64,000 bases of DNA, from contig NZ_JACYWE010000007.1 of NCBI RefSeq assembly GCF_014841105.1, forward strand, positions 1 to 64,000, in the 5' to 3' direction. The notes under the pieces are model-generated. The model made no database searches. It was not told where the DNA came from and worked only from the letters and a program-made list of their open reading frames with translations. This DNA is from Lolliginicoccus lacisalsi. Lineage in GTDB: Bacteria > Actinomycetota > Actinomycetes > Mycobacteriales > Mycobacteriaceae. The number at the start of each line of letters is the position of its first letter. Position 1 is the first letter of the stretch. Of the stretch, positions 18,539-27,730 are shown in pieces. Position numbers and translations under genes: made by a program.

Positions 18539-19359
18539 CGGTTCTCCTCGATCCCGTCGCGCTTGTCCTCGAGGGCCATATCGGCCCGGACCTTATCGAC
18601 GATGCGGGCCGCCTCGGGACCCTTGTAGTGGGTGGGCACGTCCTTGATGCTGCCGCGCTCCCGGATGGTGCCGTGGTCGATCCACATGGCGGTATCGCAG
18701 AGCTGCGCGAGGAACTCGTCTGAGTGGCTGGCGAACACGAGGATGCCCGACCGCGACACCAGTTCCTCCAGCTTTCGGCGGGCCTTGCGCATGAAGTCCG
18801 CGTCCACCGCGCCGATGCCCTCGTCGAGCAACAGGATCTCCGGCTCGATGCTGGTGACAACCCCCATAGCGACTCGCACCCGCATGCCGGTCGAGTAGGT
18901 GCGCAGGGGCATGTTCAGGTAGTCGCCGAGCTCGGTGAAGTCGGCGATCTCGTCCATGCGGTCCAGCATCTGCTTGCGGGTCATGCCCAGGAACAGGCCG
19001 CGGATGATGATGTTCTCGTAGCCGGAGATCTCCGGATCCATGCCGACGCCGAGATCGAAGATCGGCGCCACCCGTCCCTGGACGCGGGCCTTGCCGCGGG
19101 TGGGCTCATAGATCCCCGCGAGCAGCCGCAGCAGCGTCGACTTGCCTGCCCCGTTGTGCCCGACGAGCCCCACCCGGTCGCCCTCGCGCAGCGACATGGT
19201 GATGTCCTGCAGGGCCTCGACGACCATCACGTTGGAGTTGTTGCGCTTCATCGCGCCGCCGGCCCTGCCGAGCACGGCCTTCTTCAATGATCGTGTCTTC
19301 GCGTCGAAGATGGGGAAGTCCACATACGCCCCGGCGGTGTCGATCCTGACCTCGCTCAC
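18535..19359 (-). CDS. Galactan exporter ATP-binding subunit (Wzt-like)
   Basis: This 274-residue ATPase has Walker A GHNGAGKSTLLRLL, signature TYSTGMRVRVAMG and Walker B ILLLDEGIGAVDA, with the polysaccharide-exporter loop FDLGVGMDPEISGYEN. It lacks the long C-terminal carbohydrate-binding domain of O-antigen Wzt proteins, as does mycobacterial Rv3781. With the permease it moves the lipid-linked galactan across the membrane. GTG start at 19359 with GGGAGGAGCAGC upstream. Confidence 0.93.
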   Translation of the reverse strand: MSEVRIDTAGAYVDFPIFDAKTRSLKKAVLGRAGGAMKRNNSNVMVVEALQDITMSLREGDRVGLVGHNGAGKSTLLRLLAGIYEPTRGKARVQGRVAPIFDLGVGMDPEISGYENIIIRGLFLGMTRKQMLDRMDEIADFTELGDYLNMPLRTYSTGMRVRVAMGVVTSIEPEILLLDEGIGAVDADFMRKARRKLEELVSRSGILVFASHSDEFLAQLCDTAMWIDHGTIRERGSIKDVPTHYKGPEAARIVDKVRADMALEDKRDGIEENR

Positions 19360-19371
19360 GCTGCTCCTCCC

Positions 19372-20271
19372 TCAGACCCAGTACGCCACGCGGGCGCGAT
19401 AGTTGCGCATCGCCAGCAGGGTCATGCCCCAGCCGACGACGGTGAATCCCAGCACGATCACCCAGTGGTAGAGGTCCACGTGGTTGCCGAGCATGGGCGC
19501 CCGGATGATCTCCAGGTAGTGGAACAGCGGGTTGATCTCCACCAGCCGCGCGCGGTCGGCGGCCTCGCCGCCACGGTTGATCAGTCCCTCGGTGGTCCAC
19601 ACGATCGGTGTCATGAAGAACATCAGCAATGTCAGGCTGTTGAGGATCGGATAGATATCGCGGTAGCGGGTGGCGAGGATCCCGAAGAACATGATCACCC
19701 ACAGCACGTTCAGCACCAGCAGCACCAGCGCGGGGAACGCCAGCAGGCTATGCCACCCCAGCGGCGGCCGGAACACCGCAATCATGATCAGGTAGATCAG
19801 CATGTTGTGCGCGAAGAACAGCAGCAGCCGCCACGTCAGCCGGTAGACGTGCACGCTCAGGGCCGACGGCAGGAACTTGATCAGCCCCTCGTTCTTGATG
19901 AACACCTCGGCGCCGTCGATGATGGCGCCCTGGATCATCGCCCACACGATCAGCCCCACCGTCACGTGCGGAAGGAACATGCGCAGGTCGACCTCGAGCA
20001 GCACCGAGTACAGCAGCCCCATGGCGACGGCCTGCACGCCCGTGGCGATGGTGATCCAGAACGGGCCGATCACCGAGCGGCGATACCGCTGCTTGATGTC
20101 CTGCCAGCCCAGCACCCACCAGAGCTCGCGCTGGGCCAGGCCGATGCGCAGGTCCGCGATCGCGCGGCGCATCGTGCGCGAATCGGAGGTGATCTCATGC
20201 ACCTCTACCTGCAGGGCATGGGCGGTCGGCTCGCCGTGGCCTCCGCTGGGCTGTGTTGCTGAGTCGGGCAC
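19372..20271 (-). CDS. Galactan exporter permease (Wzm-like)
   Basis: This 299-residue ABC-2 permease has a soluble N-terminus of about 45 residues, then six hydrophobic segments. LWWVLGWQDIKQRYRRSVIG and FFMTPIVWTTEG are marks of polysaccharide-export permeases, and the C-terminus NYRARVAYWV is typical of Rv3783. It pairs with the ATPase 12 bp downstream. GTG start at 20271; the gene is divergent from the pyruvyl transferase gene. Confidence 0.93.
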   Translation of the reverse strand: MPDSATQPSGGHGEPTAHALQVEVHEITSDSRTMRRAIADLRIGLAQRELWWVLGWQDIKQRYRRSVIGPFWITIATGVQAVAMGLLYSVLLEVDLRMFLPHVTVGLIVWAMIQGAIIDGAEVFIKNEGLIKFLPSALSVHVYRLTWRLLLFFAHNMLIYLIMIAVFRPPLGWHSLLAFPALVLLVLNVLWVIMFFGILATRYRDIYPILNSLTLLMFFMTPIVWTTEGLINRGGEAADRARLVEINPLFHYLEIIRAPMLGNHVDLYHWVIVLGFTVVGWGMTLLAMRNYRARVAYWV

Positions 20272-20415
20272 GGGTCACAAGCCTAGTCGTGCCCACCGTC
20301 CCAGCGCGCGGATGCCGCGCCGATTGCCCTGCACGGGGCACCGGGCCCGCTCGCGCGGGGGACACGGCCACCACCAGTGTTTGCGCCAGACCTGTTGAGC
20401 AGTAATGGTTGTCGC

Positions 20416-21639
20416 ATGCCTAAATCGGACATGGGCCAGGATGTCATCTATCTCATCGCGCCCAGTGGTCATCCCAACTACGGCGACGAGCTGATCGCCG
20501 CGCAGTGGCTGCGCTACCTCGCGCGCCGCCGCCCGCGCTCCCTAGTCGTGCTTGATTGCCACACCCCGGGGCAGGCATCGATCCTTCTGCACGGCCTGCA
20601 TCCCAACGCGATGTTCGTTGACACCGCCTGGCGGCTCGCCACCGAGGCCAGCAAGCGGGAGCCCGCGCAGGCCGAGGACTTCCTCGCCCATGTCATCGCG
20701 GAACCGGGACGGGCTTGCCTTATTGTCGACGGCATCGAGCTGCTCGCCCGCGCGTCGAGCATCCACCTGCTCGGTGGCGGCTACCTCAACTCGATGTGGC
20801 CCCACCACTACAACCTGCTCGACATTGCCAAGTCTGCCCAGCAACGCTCCGGGGCGCGCCTCTACGCCACCGGACAAGGACTCATGCCCGCCAAGGACGA
20901 CGACCGGATCGCCGCGGCCACGCGCCACTTCGACGTCTTCGATGTGCGCGACCAGCCCTCCACGCGCTTCGACGGCACCATCCTCACTGGCGACGATGCC
21001 TGGCTCGATCTGCCCGCCGTCCCCACCGAGGGCATCGCGGCCGAGGCGGCCCGGCGCGGCACCGTCCTGTGCCTGCAATCCGATCTCACCGGCAGCGACG
21101 ACGGCGCCGCGCGGCTCGCCACCCTCGTCCGCGGGCTCCTCGACCACTGGGGTACACCTGGCAGCGACATCGCCGTCATCGAAGCCATCCCCGGCACCGA
21201 CCGGGTCGTGTTCGATCAGCTCGCCGACCGTCTCGACGGAGCACTGTTCGTGCCCTTCACCGAGCTCTGGCGCCACGGCTTTCCCGCCAGCCCCGGGCAG
21301 GCATGGATCAGCACGCGCTTCCACCCGCACCTCATCGCCGCGGCAGCGGGAGCCGCGGGCATCGCCATCAGCGGCCAGCGCGGCTACTACGACACCAAGC
21401 ACCAGTCGCTCATGGACCTCGGCTCGCGCTGGACGCTGCTGCACCTCGACGATGACCCCCGAGCCGTGCCGCGGCCGGTTTCCGGCGGGTTCGCTGCCGA
21501 CGACACCAGGATTCTCGCCAGGGCCAAGAACGATCTCGCGGAGGCCCTCTATCCGCCCGTGCCCTTGCGCGATCGGGCCCGGGCGCTCGCGCCACCGATG
21601 GTCAAGCGCGGGGCGAGGAGAATCGTCGGCAGGGGATAG
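20416..21639 (+). CDS. Polysaccharide pyruvyl transferase family protein
   Basis: This 407-residue protein has NYGDELIAAQWLRYL near the N-terminus, LLGGGYLNSMWPHHY mid-protein and STRFHPHLIAAAAGAAGIAI near the C-terminus. These are the landmarks of the WcaK/CsaB pyruvyl transferase family, which put ketal pyruvate on surface glycans. It is divergent from the galactan exporter, so the acceptor may be a cell-wall glycan or glycolipid. A TAATGG box ends 7 nt before the ATG at 20416, suggesting a leaderless message. Related folds also occur in non-pyruvylating transferases. Confidence 0.75.
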   Translation: MPKSDMGQDVIYLIAPSGHPNYGDELIAAQWLRYLARRRPRSLVVLDCHTPGQASILLHGLHPNAMFVDTAWRLATEASKREPAQAEDFLAHVIAEPGRACLIVDGIELLARASSIHLLGGGYLNSMWPHHYNLLDIAKSAQQRSGARLYATGQGLMPAKDDDRIAAATRHFDVFDVRDQPSTRFDGTILTGDDAWLDLPAVPTEGIAAEAARRGTVLCLQSDLTGSDDGAARLATLVRGLLDHWGTPGSDIAVIEAIPGTDRVVFDQLADRLDGALFVPFTELWRHGFPASPGQAWISTRFHPHLIAAAAGAAGIAISGQRGYYDTKHQSLMDLGSRWTLLHLDDDPRAVPRPVSGGFAADDTRILARAKNDLAEALYPPVPLRDRARALAPPMVKRGARRIVGRG

Positions 21640-21757
21640 CGCTCGCATCCGCGAAGGTGCTTCCCGCGAATCTGCGCGTCAATGTCACGCGACACGCCGC
21701 GCCACGCGACCCCGAGCGTGACAATGGCCAGCAGATTTCCTGGCGAGCCAGCCGCGA

Positions 21758-22309
21758 CTACAAGTACTGGCCGGTGCCGTGGCCGTGCGGGTGCGCCTCG
21801 CCGGGATCGGCCTCGCGCGGATCAGTCTCCTGCAGCCCGCCGAGGCTCATGCCTGGTGGCAGCGCGCCCTGGCGGATCTGCTCGAGCTGCGCCCGCGCCG
21901 CCATCTGCTGCGCGAACAGGGCTGTCTGGATCCCATGGAACACACCCTCGAGCCATCCCACGAGCTGTGCCTGCGCGATGCGCAGCTCCGCGTCCGAGGG
22001 CACCACATCCTCGTTGAACGGCAGCGTCAACCGGTCGAGCTCCGCGCGCAGCTCGGGCGCGAGGCCATCCTGCAGCTCGCGGATCGACGAGTCATGGACC
22101 TCGCGCAGCCTCGACCTGCTCGCGTCGTCCAGCGGGGCCGAGCGGACCTCCTCGAGGAGCTGCTTGATCATGGTGCCGATGCGCATGACCTTCGCGGGCT
22201 GCTCCACCAGATCGGTCAGGGGCGTCTCGCGCGGCTCGGTGCCGGCATGGTCGTCGCTCGTGCCGAGCACCTCGATGCCGTCATGGTCCGTAAGAGTCAT
22301 GCCTACCAT
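21758..22309 (-). CDS. bpa: Bacterial proteasome activator Bpa/PafE
   Basis: This 183-residue, mostly helical DUF2587 protein forms an ATP-independent ring that opens the 20S proteasome gate. The core (VMRIGTMIKQLLEEVRSAPLD, DELD-type helices, QAQLVGWLEGVFHGIQTA) and the C-terminal GQYL tail with penultimate Tyr match mycobacterial Bpa (Rv3780). The tail docks into proteasome alpha-ring pockets. Its presence implies this organism has a 20S proteasome. The start is ATG 22309; ATG 22300 is also possible. Confidence 0.95.
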   Translation of the reverse strand: MVGMTLTDHDGIEVLGTSDDHAGTEPRETPLTDLVEQPAKVMRIGTMIKQLLEEVRSAPLDDASRSRLREVHDSSIRELQDGLAPELRAELDRLTLPFNEDVVPSDAELRIAQAQLVGWLEGVFHGIQTALFAQQMAARAQLEQIRQGALPPGMSLGGLQETDPREADPGEAHPHGHGTGQYL

Positions 22310-22363
22310 GATGGGGTCGGCGCCGCGCCAGCGCTAATCGGCCAGCGAAAGCCCACCCGCGCC

Positions 22364-23362
22364 TCAACTGACCCGCAGCAGCAGCTTGCCCGCGACGTTC
22401 CCGGAGTCCAGCATCTCGTGGGCCTTGGCTGCCTCGGTGATCGGCAGCTCGTCATGGATCACCGGGCGCACAAGCCCGGCCTCGATCATCGGCCACACGC
22501 AGCGCATCGTCTCCCGGATGATCTCCTCCTTGCTCGACTCGCCCATGACGGGCCGGCCGCGCAGGTTCGTCGCGGTCACCGTGGCCCGCTTCGCCAGCAG
22601 CTTCGCGAGGTCTACCTCGGCGCGCCGTCCGCCCTGCAGGCCGATGATCACGATTTGCCCGTCCATGCCCAGTGCATCAATGTTCCGGTCGAGGTATTTC
22701 GCGCCCATGATGTCCAGGATGATGTTCGCCCCCGGGTGGGAGAATTCCTTTGTGTAATAGGCCATCTCGGCGACAAAATCATCTTCTTTGTAGTTGATGA
22801 CGTAGCGGGCGCCCAGCTCGCGGCAGAGCGCGAGCTTTTCCGCGGAGCCCGCCGTCACCGCGACCCGCACATTCATGGTGCGCGCCACCTGGATCGCGTG
22901 CGTGCCAATGCCGCTGGAGCCGCCGTGGATGAGCAGCGTCTGCCCCCGGTGCATCCTGGCCCGCATCCCCAGGTTCGACCACACCGTGCACGCCGCCTCC
23001 GGCAGGCTTGCCGCCGAGTACAGGTCCACGCCCTTGGGCACGCGCATCAACTGGGCCTCGGGCACCGCCACGAACTCCGCGTAGCCGCCGCCGGAGAGCA
23101 GCGCGCACACATCATCGCCGACACGCCAGCCCTGCACGCCTTCGCCGAGCTCGACGATCGTGCCGGAGCACTCCAGCCCGAGGATCGGGCTCGCTCCCTC
23201 CGGCGGTGGATAGTGCCCCGCCCGCTGCAACAGGTCAGCGCGGTTCACCGCGGTCGCCGCCACGCGCAGCAGCACCTCGCCGCGCTCTGGGCGCGCGTCG
23301 GGCACGCGCGCCCACTGCAAGACTTCTGGACCACCGGACCGGGACATTGTGATCGCACGCAT
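22364..23362 (-). CDS. NADPH:quinone oxidoreductase, zinc-free MDR family (Rv3777-like)
   Basis: This 332-residue medium-chain dehydrogenase has the GroES-like half (VLLRVAATAVNRADLLQRAGHYPPP), then GLECSGTIVELGEGV, then the Rossmann half (LLIHGGSSGIGTHAIQVA). It lacks the Cys/His set for catalytic zinc, as in PIG3/quinone oxidoreductases. It likely reduces quinones or enones with NADPH. ATG 23362 or 23368 are both possible. It is divergent from a MarR-type regulator that may control it. Confidence 0.88.
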   Translation of the reverse strand: MRAITMSRSGGPEVLQWARVPDARPERGEVLLRVAATAVNRADLLQRAGHYPPPEGASPILGLECSGTIVELGEGVQGWRVGDDVCALLSGGGYAEFVAVPEAQLMRVPKGVDLYSAASLPEAACTVWSNLGMRARMHRGQTLLIHGGSSGIGTHAIQVARTMNVRVAVTAGSAEKLALCRELGARYVINYKEDDFVAEMAYYTKEFSHPGANIILDIMGAKYLDRNIDALGMDGQIVIIGLQGGRRAEVDLAKLLAKRATVTATNLRGRPVMGESSKEEIIRETMRCVWPMIEAGLVRPVIHDELPITEAAKAHEMLDSGNVAGKLLLRVS

Positions 23363-23495
23363 GATCATGAGGGTAGTCGTCCTCGCGGCGCGACGGCGCG
23401 ACCTTCACTAGCAAGCCAGTTCGCCAATCCTTATGCGGTATAACTATTGTCTTACGTGTCACATAATGTACGACCGGGGAGAGGACGCACGATCG

Positions 23496-23984
23496 ATGGG
23501 GGACGGCGACAATAATGGCATCGAGTGGCTCACTGCCAACGAGCAGCGGGCATGGCGGGCCTTCATAGACGGCAGCCAGCGCCTGATCGGTCTCCTCAAT
23601 CGCGACCTCACCACCAGCGATTCCCTCTCCATCGCCGACTACCGCATCCTCGTGCTGCTCTCCGAAGCGCCCACCGGCGCGCTCCGCATGAGCGAGATCG
23701 CCGACGGCATCGTTGCCTCCCGCAGCAAGCTCACCCACCAGGCGCGCCGCATGGAGGCTGCTGGGCTGATCCACCGGGAAGCCTGCTCGGAGGATGGCCG
23801 CGGCGTATGCGCCCACATCACCGACACCGGCCGCGCCGCCCTGCGGGCAGCCGCCCGCAACCACGTCGCCAGTGTCCGCGCCTACTTCGTCGATCTCCTC
23901 GATGAGGCCGAGCTCGACGCGCTTACCCGCATCTTCGAGAAGATCGACAACCACGTCGTCGCCAAGCAACACAGCGACGACTGA
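23496..23984 (+). CDS. MarR-family regulator
   Basis: This 162-residue winged-helix protein has ADYRILVLLSEAPTGALRMSEIADGI, SRSKLTHQARRMEAAGLIHRE and the wing EDGRGVCAHITDTG, all canonical MarR. In-frame starts at 23433 and 23466 exist, but the ATG at 23496 begins close to the usual first helix. The region from 23450 to 23475 (ATTGTCTTACGTGTCACATAAT) is an imperfect palindrome and a plausible operator shared with the divergent oxidoreductase. The inducer may be a quinone or phenolic, by analogy only. Confidence 0.85.
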   Translation: MGDGDNNGIEWLTANEQRAWRAFIDGSQRLIGLLNRDLTTSDSLSIADYRILVLLSEAPTGALRMSEIADGIVASRSKLTHQARRMEAAGLIHREACSEDGRGVCAHITDTGRAALRAAARNHVASVRAYFVDLLDEAELDALTRIFEKIDNHVVAKQHSDD

Positions 23985-24026
23985 TCAATTCGACCCCGCT
24001 CCCACCCGTTCGCTAGGATCGCCTAC

Positions 24027-24112
24027 GGAAGCGTGGCAGAGCGGCCGAATGCACTCGCCTTGAAAGCGAGCGTCGTTAACAGCGACCGGGGGTTCAAATC
24101 CCTCCGCTTCCG
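24027..24112 (+). tRNA. tRNA-Ser (UGA)
   Basis: The acceptor stem GGAAGCG/CGCTTCC has G as discriminator. The anticodon loop CTTGAAA carries TGA, the T arm has GGTTCAAATCC, and a long variable arm is typical of class II serine tRNA. CCA is not encoded. A strong terminator follows. Confidence 0.95.
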
Positions 24113-24118
24113 CTCCAC

Positions 24119-24152
24119 GCCCTGACCTGTTGATGCAGGTCAGGGCTTTTTT
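24119..24152 (+). terminator. Rho-independent terminator of tRNA-Ser(UGA)
   Basis: The stem GCCCTGACCT / AGGTCAGGGC has an 8-nt loop and is followed by six T residues. Confidence 0.92.
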
Positions 24153-24227
24153 GTTGGGGGCGGAGTGTGGCGGCGGCTGAAGCGTGGCGTGTGCGTATTG
24201 CTCGCGGCTCCTGGCACTTCGGGTGCG

Positions 24228-24312
24228 TAGCTGCCACCCCTGGAAGGCTGCTGCCACCCTTGGTGCCTAGCCGCTACCGCTATTTCCGTGGTCGCTATCG
24301 CTAGTGGTGGCG
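24228..24312. repeat. Intergenic palindromic element, family 2, copy I
   Basis: GCTGCCACCC, GCTGCCACCC and CGCTACCGCTATTTCCGTGG appear in the same order as in the reverse complement of 7783-7890. The 276-bp gap between the tRNA terminator and the next gene holds this element and no gene. The core here is more diverged (CTACCGCTATTTCCGTGGT) than in the other copy. Confidence 0.65.
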
Positions 24313-24428
24313 GGAACCGTTTAGGGATGGCGGGAGCGCACAGAGCGCATCGCGGATCAACCACGAAATTCCCACACTTCTCCGCAAGAGGCTTCCTCGC
24401 TTCATGCGTGCGCCTCGTACAGGGGGAA

Positions 24429-24671
24429 CTACAAGCCCGCCTCTTTCGCTTTCTGGTCCGCCAGGCGTGAGGCTTCTTCCTCACTGACTTCCTCGTAGTC
24501 ACCGCTGAAGGCGATCTTGGTGGTCAGTCGGCGCGCGACCTGCGGATCCAGCGTCCGCCACAGACTGCCGGTGAAGGTGTCCACCGCGGCCTCGTGGAAC
24601 CCCTTCACTCCCACCCCGTCGTCGCTGTGGACGCGTAGGATCCGCCAGGCTCCATCCGAGAAGTACCTCAT
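24429..24671 (-). CDS. Small hypothetical protein
   Basis: This encodes 80 residues starting MRYFSDGAWRIL from ATG 24671, with GGAGGAAACG directly upstream, which makes the frame credible. The N-terminal half is mixed beta-like; the C-terminal half is an acidic helix (EEVSEEEASRLADQKAKEAGL). There is no signal, membrane segment or known motif. A tRNA gene lies on one side and the 5'-nucleotidase-like gene on the other. I do not recognise the family. Confidence 0.6.
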   Translation of the reverse strand: MRYFSDGAWRILRVHSDDGVGVKGFHEAAVDTFTGSLWRTLDPQVARRLTTKIAFSGDYEEVSEEEASRLADQKAKEAGL

Positions 24672-24748
24672 CGTTTCCTCCGTGTTCGACCCTGCCGTCA
24701 TGCTAGGCAACGCGACGGCTGGCGCATTCCTGCCACCACCGCAACCCC

Positions 24749-26395
24749 CTACCCCGTCCAGGTGATGCGGTCCTGCTCTTCGACGGGCGCGGGGGCGTGG
24801 TCAGCGAGATAGGCGCGCAGCGCGCTGGGGCCGCGGATGGTGGCCGAGGTGGTGATGTCGTCGAGGGCGGTGAAGCCGCTGCCGGGGAGGGTGAGCGCGG
24901 GGTCGACGACGAGGCGATAGTCGAGCCCGGGTTGCAGTGGTTGCCCGTCGAGGGTGATGCCGCTGACCCGTGATCCGATCGGGGCGGCCTCGTCGATGGT
25001 GTAGGAGAGCGCGGCCGAGGGCTGGAGGAGGGTGGCGCGGTCGTCCTGGAACTGCTGCTCGAGCACTTGCGCGAGGATGCTGCCCGGGATGTCGATGGTG
25101 GCGAGCGGGGTGTTGTCGACGGCGGCGAAGATGTCGCCGTAGGTCACGGTCTCGGTGAGGTCGTCGCGCAGGAAGGCGGGGTGGATGAGGGCGGCGACCG
25201 CGGGCGTGTCGTCGGCCCGGTCGTTGTGCGAGTAGACGGCGGCATCGGCGATGAGCCTGCCGAGGGGGCTCTCGGTGGCGGTGGAGACGGGTCGGGGGGC
25301 CTGCTGGGTGAGTGTGCCCACCGGCCTGCGCTCGGCCTGGCCGATCGTGGACTCGAGGTCATCGAGGGTGGCGGTCACCTCGTCCGCGGGGGCGATGTCG
25401 CGGGTGACGATCTGGTTGAACACGCTCACGCGGTCGCGCTGCACATCCCCGGTGTTTCCATCGATCACGAGGTTCGCGACGGCTACGGTGCGGCCGTGCG
25501 TGGCCGCGGCGAGGAGCGGGCGGTCGTTCCCGTCGGGGTCGCGCACGAGGCATGTGTAGGGGCTGGAGCTGCTGGTCAGGACGAGGTCGATCTGCGGCGG
25601 GGCCGTGGTGGCAAGGTCGTGCGCCGCGGTATTGCTGGCGCCGCAGTCGCTGGGCCCGGCAGCCGCCTCGGCGACGTCGGGGCTGTTGACGAGCAGGACC
25701 ATCGCGGAGACGCCGAGCCCCTGGAGCGCCTCGGTGGCGTTGGTGATGGTCTCGCGCTCGGAGGCGAGGGTATAGCCGGGGCCCGGATCGTCGTGGAGGG
25801 TCGCGCCGATGATGCCGGTGGGGGTGCCGTTGATGTGCCGGATGGTGAACGGCGACGTCAACGGGGTGTGGGTGGGGCCGTAGATGTTGGAGCTGACGAA
25901 CGGGAACGATGCTCCGTCGAACGTTGCCTCCTCGTCGCAGTCCTCATCGAGGTGGCATCCGCCGTCCGTTTTGCGGAACAGCTCGGGAATGCCCTCGGCG
26001 AGCTCGGTGGCGCCGATCGCTGAGGCGTCGAGCCCCCAGGCGTCCAGGAGGTCGATGACGGGCTCATGGCGGAGCACCGCGGTGCGGCTCGGCTCATCGG
26101 GCGCGGCGAGGTTGTTGCCCGCGGAGAGGAACAGGGAGCGGTCGGCCTGGCGGCGCAATTGATCGAGGTACGTGCCCAGGTGCGCGGCCCCGCCTGCGTT
26201 GATGCGTGACCCGTCGGGTTGCAGCACGGTGCCGGCGTCGCCGTCGAGCGGGGCGAAGGCGCTGCGCAGGTCACCGATCGAGAGGATGCGCACTTCGATG
26301 TCGTCCGCTGGGCTCGCCACGGCGAATGGCGCGGCGAGGATCGGCAGGGCCAGCGCGATCACCGATGCGGCGACAGCATGGCGGCGCATGCTCAT
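24749..26395 (-). CDS. Secreted 5'-nucleotidase-like protein with degenerate active site
   Basis: This protein has 548 residues. A Sec signal peptide covers residues 1-28 (RHAVAASVIALALPILAAPFAVAS). The N-terminal half resembles a calcineurin-type metallophosphatase and the C-terminal half is the 5'-nucleotidase C domain (ESPLGRLIADAAVYSHNDRA, TYGDIFAAVDNTPLATIDIPG). The usual metal ligands are altered: D-x-H is DLR in SIGDLRSAF, the GD site reads AGNN, and GNHE reads GATE. A catalytically inactive ligand-binding or structural protein is likely. The start is ATG 26395 with GAGGAGG upstream. Extra cysteines (GGCHLDEDC, SDCG, YTC) suggest disulfides. Confidence 0.75.
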   Translation of the reverse strand: MSMRRHAVAASVIALALPILAAPFAVASPADDIEVRILSIGDLRSAFAPLDGDAGTVLQPDGSRINAGGAAHLGTYLDQLRRQADRSLFLSAGNNLAAPDEPSRTAVLRHEPVIDLLDAWGLDASAIGATELAEGIPELFRKTDGGCHLDEDCDEEATFDGASFPFVSSNIYGPTHTPLTSPFTIRHINGTPTGIIGATLHDDPGPGYTLASERETITNATEALQGLGVSAMVLLVNSPDVAEAAAGPSDCGASNTAAHDLATTAPPQIDLVLTSSSSPYTCLVRDPDGNDRPLLAAATHGRTVAVANLVIDGNTGDVQRDRVSVFNQIVTRDIAPADEVTATLDDLESTIGQAERRPVGTLTQQAPRPVSTATESPLGRLIADAAVYSHNDRADDTPAVAALIHPAFLRDDLTETVTYGDIFAAVDNTPLATIDIPGSILAQVLEQQFQDDRATLLQPSAALSYTIDEAAPIGSRVSGITLDGQPLQPGLDYRLVVDPALTLPGSGFTALDDITTSATIRGPSALRAYLADHAPAPVEEQDRITWTG

Positions 26396-26543
26396 CCGGT
26401 GCCTCCTCGACCAGCCCTCGAATCCCGCGTCCGCGCGGTTTCCCTGGACCCCAGTGTGGGGGCTGCCGCTAGTTCGGGGGGCAACCATCGCATCACGGTT
26501 GCATCACTATCCCGCACATCGCTGCGGGGAGATCGGCCGTGGG

Positions 26544-27668
26544 CTACTGCCGGGCCAGGCCGGTCGCCACGTCGCTCAGCGCGAACGCGAGGAACTGATC
26601 GTTCTCGTACGCATCACCGATGGTGACCCGCACGCCCTCGCCGGCGAACGGGCGCACCAGTACCCCGGCCTCGGCGCAGCGCGTCGAGAACTCGGCCGCG
26701 TTTGCGCCAAGGTCCAGCCAGACGAAGTTCGCATGGGTCTCGGGCACGGTGTAGCCAGCCGCGAGCAGGGCATCGCGCACCCGCCCGCGCTCGGCCACCA
26801 CAGCGTCGGTCCGCTCCAGCAGCTCGGCCTCGACATCGAGGGAGGCCAGCGCCGCTGCTTGGGCCAGGCTGTTCACGCTGAACGGGATGTAGACCTTGCT
26901 GACCGTGGCGATCACCTCGGGAGAGCCGACGGCATACCCGATGCGCAGGCCCGCGAGCCCGTAGGCCTTGGAGAACGTGCGCAGAACCAGCAGGTTCGCG
27001 CGGCCCCGGCCCAGCGCGACCCCGTCCGGCAGGTCCCCGGCGCCGAAATCCTCGGCGCGCAGGTACTCGATGTAGGCCTCATCGAGCACCACGAGCACGG
27101 TGCTCGGCACGGCGTCGAGGAAGCGCTCGAGCTCGCGCCGTCCCACCGCGGTGCCGGTCGGATTGTTCGGATTGCACACCATCACAAGCCTCGTGCGCTC
27201 CGTGATCGCCGCGAGCATCGCATCGAGATCATGCACCTGCCCCGGGCCTAGGGGAACCCGGACCGGCACGGCCCCCGCGACGAGAGTGACCAGCGGGTAC
27301 GCCTCGAAGGACCGCCACGCGAACAGCACCTCATCGCCTGGCGAGCATGTCGCGAGGACCAGTTGCTGGCACAAGCTCACCGAGCCGCACCCCACGGCGA
27401 CCTGCTCGGCCGCGACGCCGAGGCGTTCTGCCAGCGCTTCCCGGACGGCGATCGACCCATTGTCGGGGTACCGATTGACTCCCTGCGCAGCGGCCGCGAT
27501 CGCGCCGACCACGCTGGGCAGCGGGCCCGGCGAGGTCTCGTTGCTCGCCAGCTTCAGCGCTCCCGGCCATGACTTCCCCGGCACATATGCCGGCAGCGTT
27601 CCGAGGTCGGGACGGAGCTGGACGTGGGCGGACGGGTCGCTGGCAGGATCATGGCGCGAAGTGGTCAC
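26544..27668 (-). CDS. pat: Histidinol-phosphate/aromatic amino acid aminotransferase
   Basis: This 374-residue fold-type I PLP aminotransferase has ASNETSPGPLPSV at the N-terminus, CNPNNPTGT mid-protein, VVLDEAYIEY, and the PLP lysine in TFSKAYGLAGLRIGY. It corresponds in position and sequence to Rv3772, annotated hisC2 or Pat, which transaminates aromatic amino acids or histidinol phosphate. Prephenate dehydrogenase lies only 3.3 kb away, which favours an aromatic role. GTG start at 27668; the N-terminus contains LPAYVPGKS as usual. Confidence 0.9.
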   Translation of the reverse strand: MTTSRHDPASDPSAHVQLRPDLGTLPAYVPGKSWPGALKLASNETSPGPLPSVVGAIAAAAQGVNRYPDNGSIAVREALAERLGVAAEQVAVGCGSVSLCQQLVLATCSPGDEVLFAWRSFEAYPLVTLVAGAVPVRVPLGPGQVHDLDAMLAAITERTRLVMVCNPNNPTGTAVGRRELERFLDAVPSTVLVVLDEAYIEYLRAEDFGAGDLPDGVALGRGRANLLVLRTFSKAYGLAGLRIGYAVGSPEVIATVSKVYIPFSVNSLAQAAALASLDVEAELLERTDAVVAERGRVRDALLAAGYTVPETHANFVWLDLGANAAEFSTRCAEAGVLVRPFAGEGVRVTIGDAYENDQFLAFALSDVATGLARQ

Positions 27669-27730
27669 CTGCGCGAGAATAGTCGTACCAGGCCTCGAAA
27701 ATCAGGACGAGGAGTGGGAGAGTAGAGGCT

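Noticed and set aside
23433-23495. N-terminal extension of the MarR protein
   Set aside because: The extra residues (MRYNYCLTCHIM) lie over the promoter/operator-like palindrome and do not resemble MarR N-termini.
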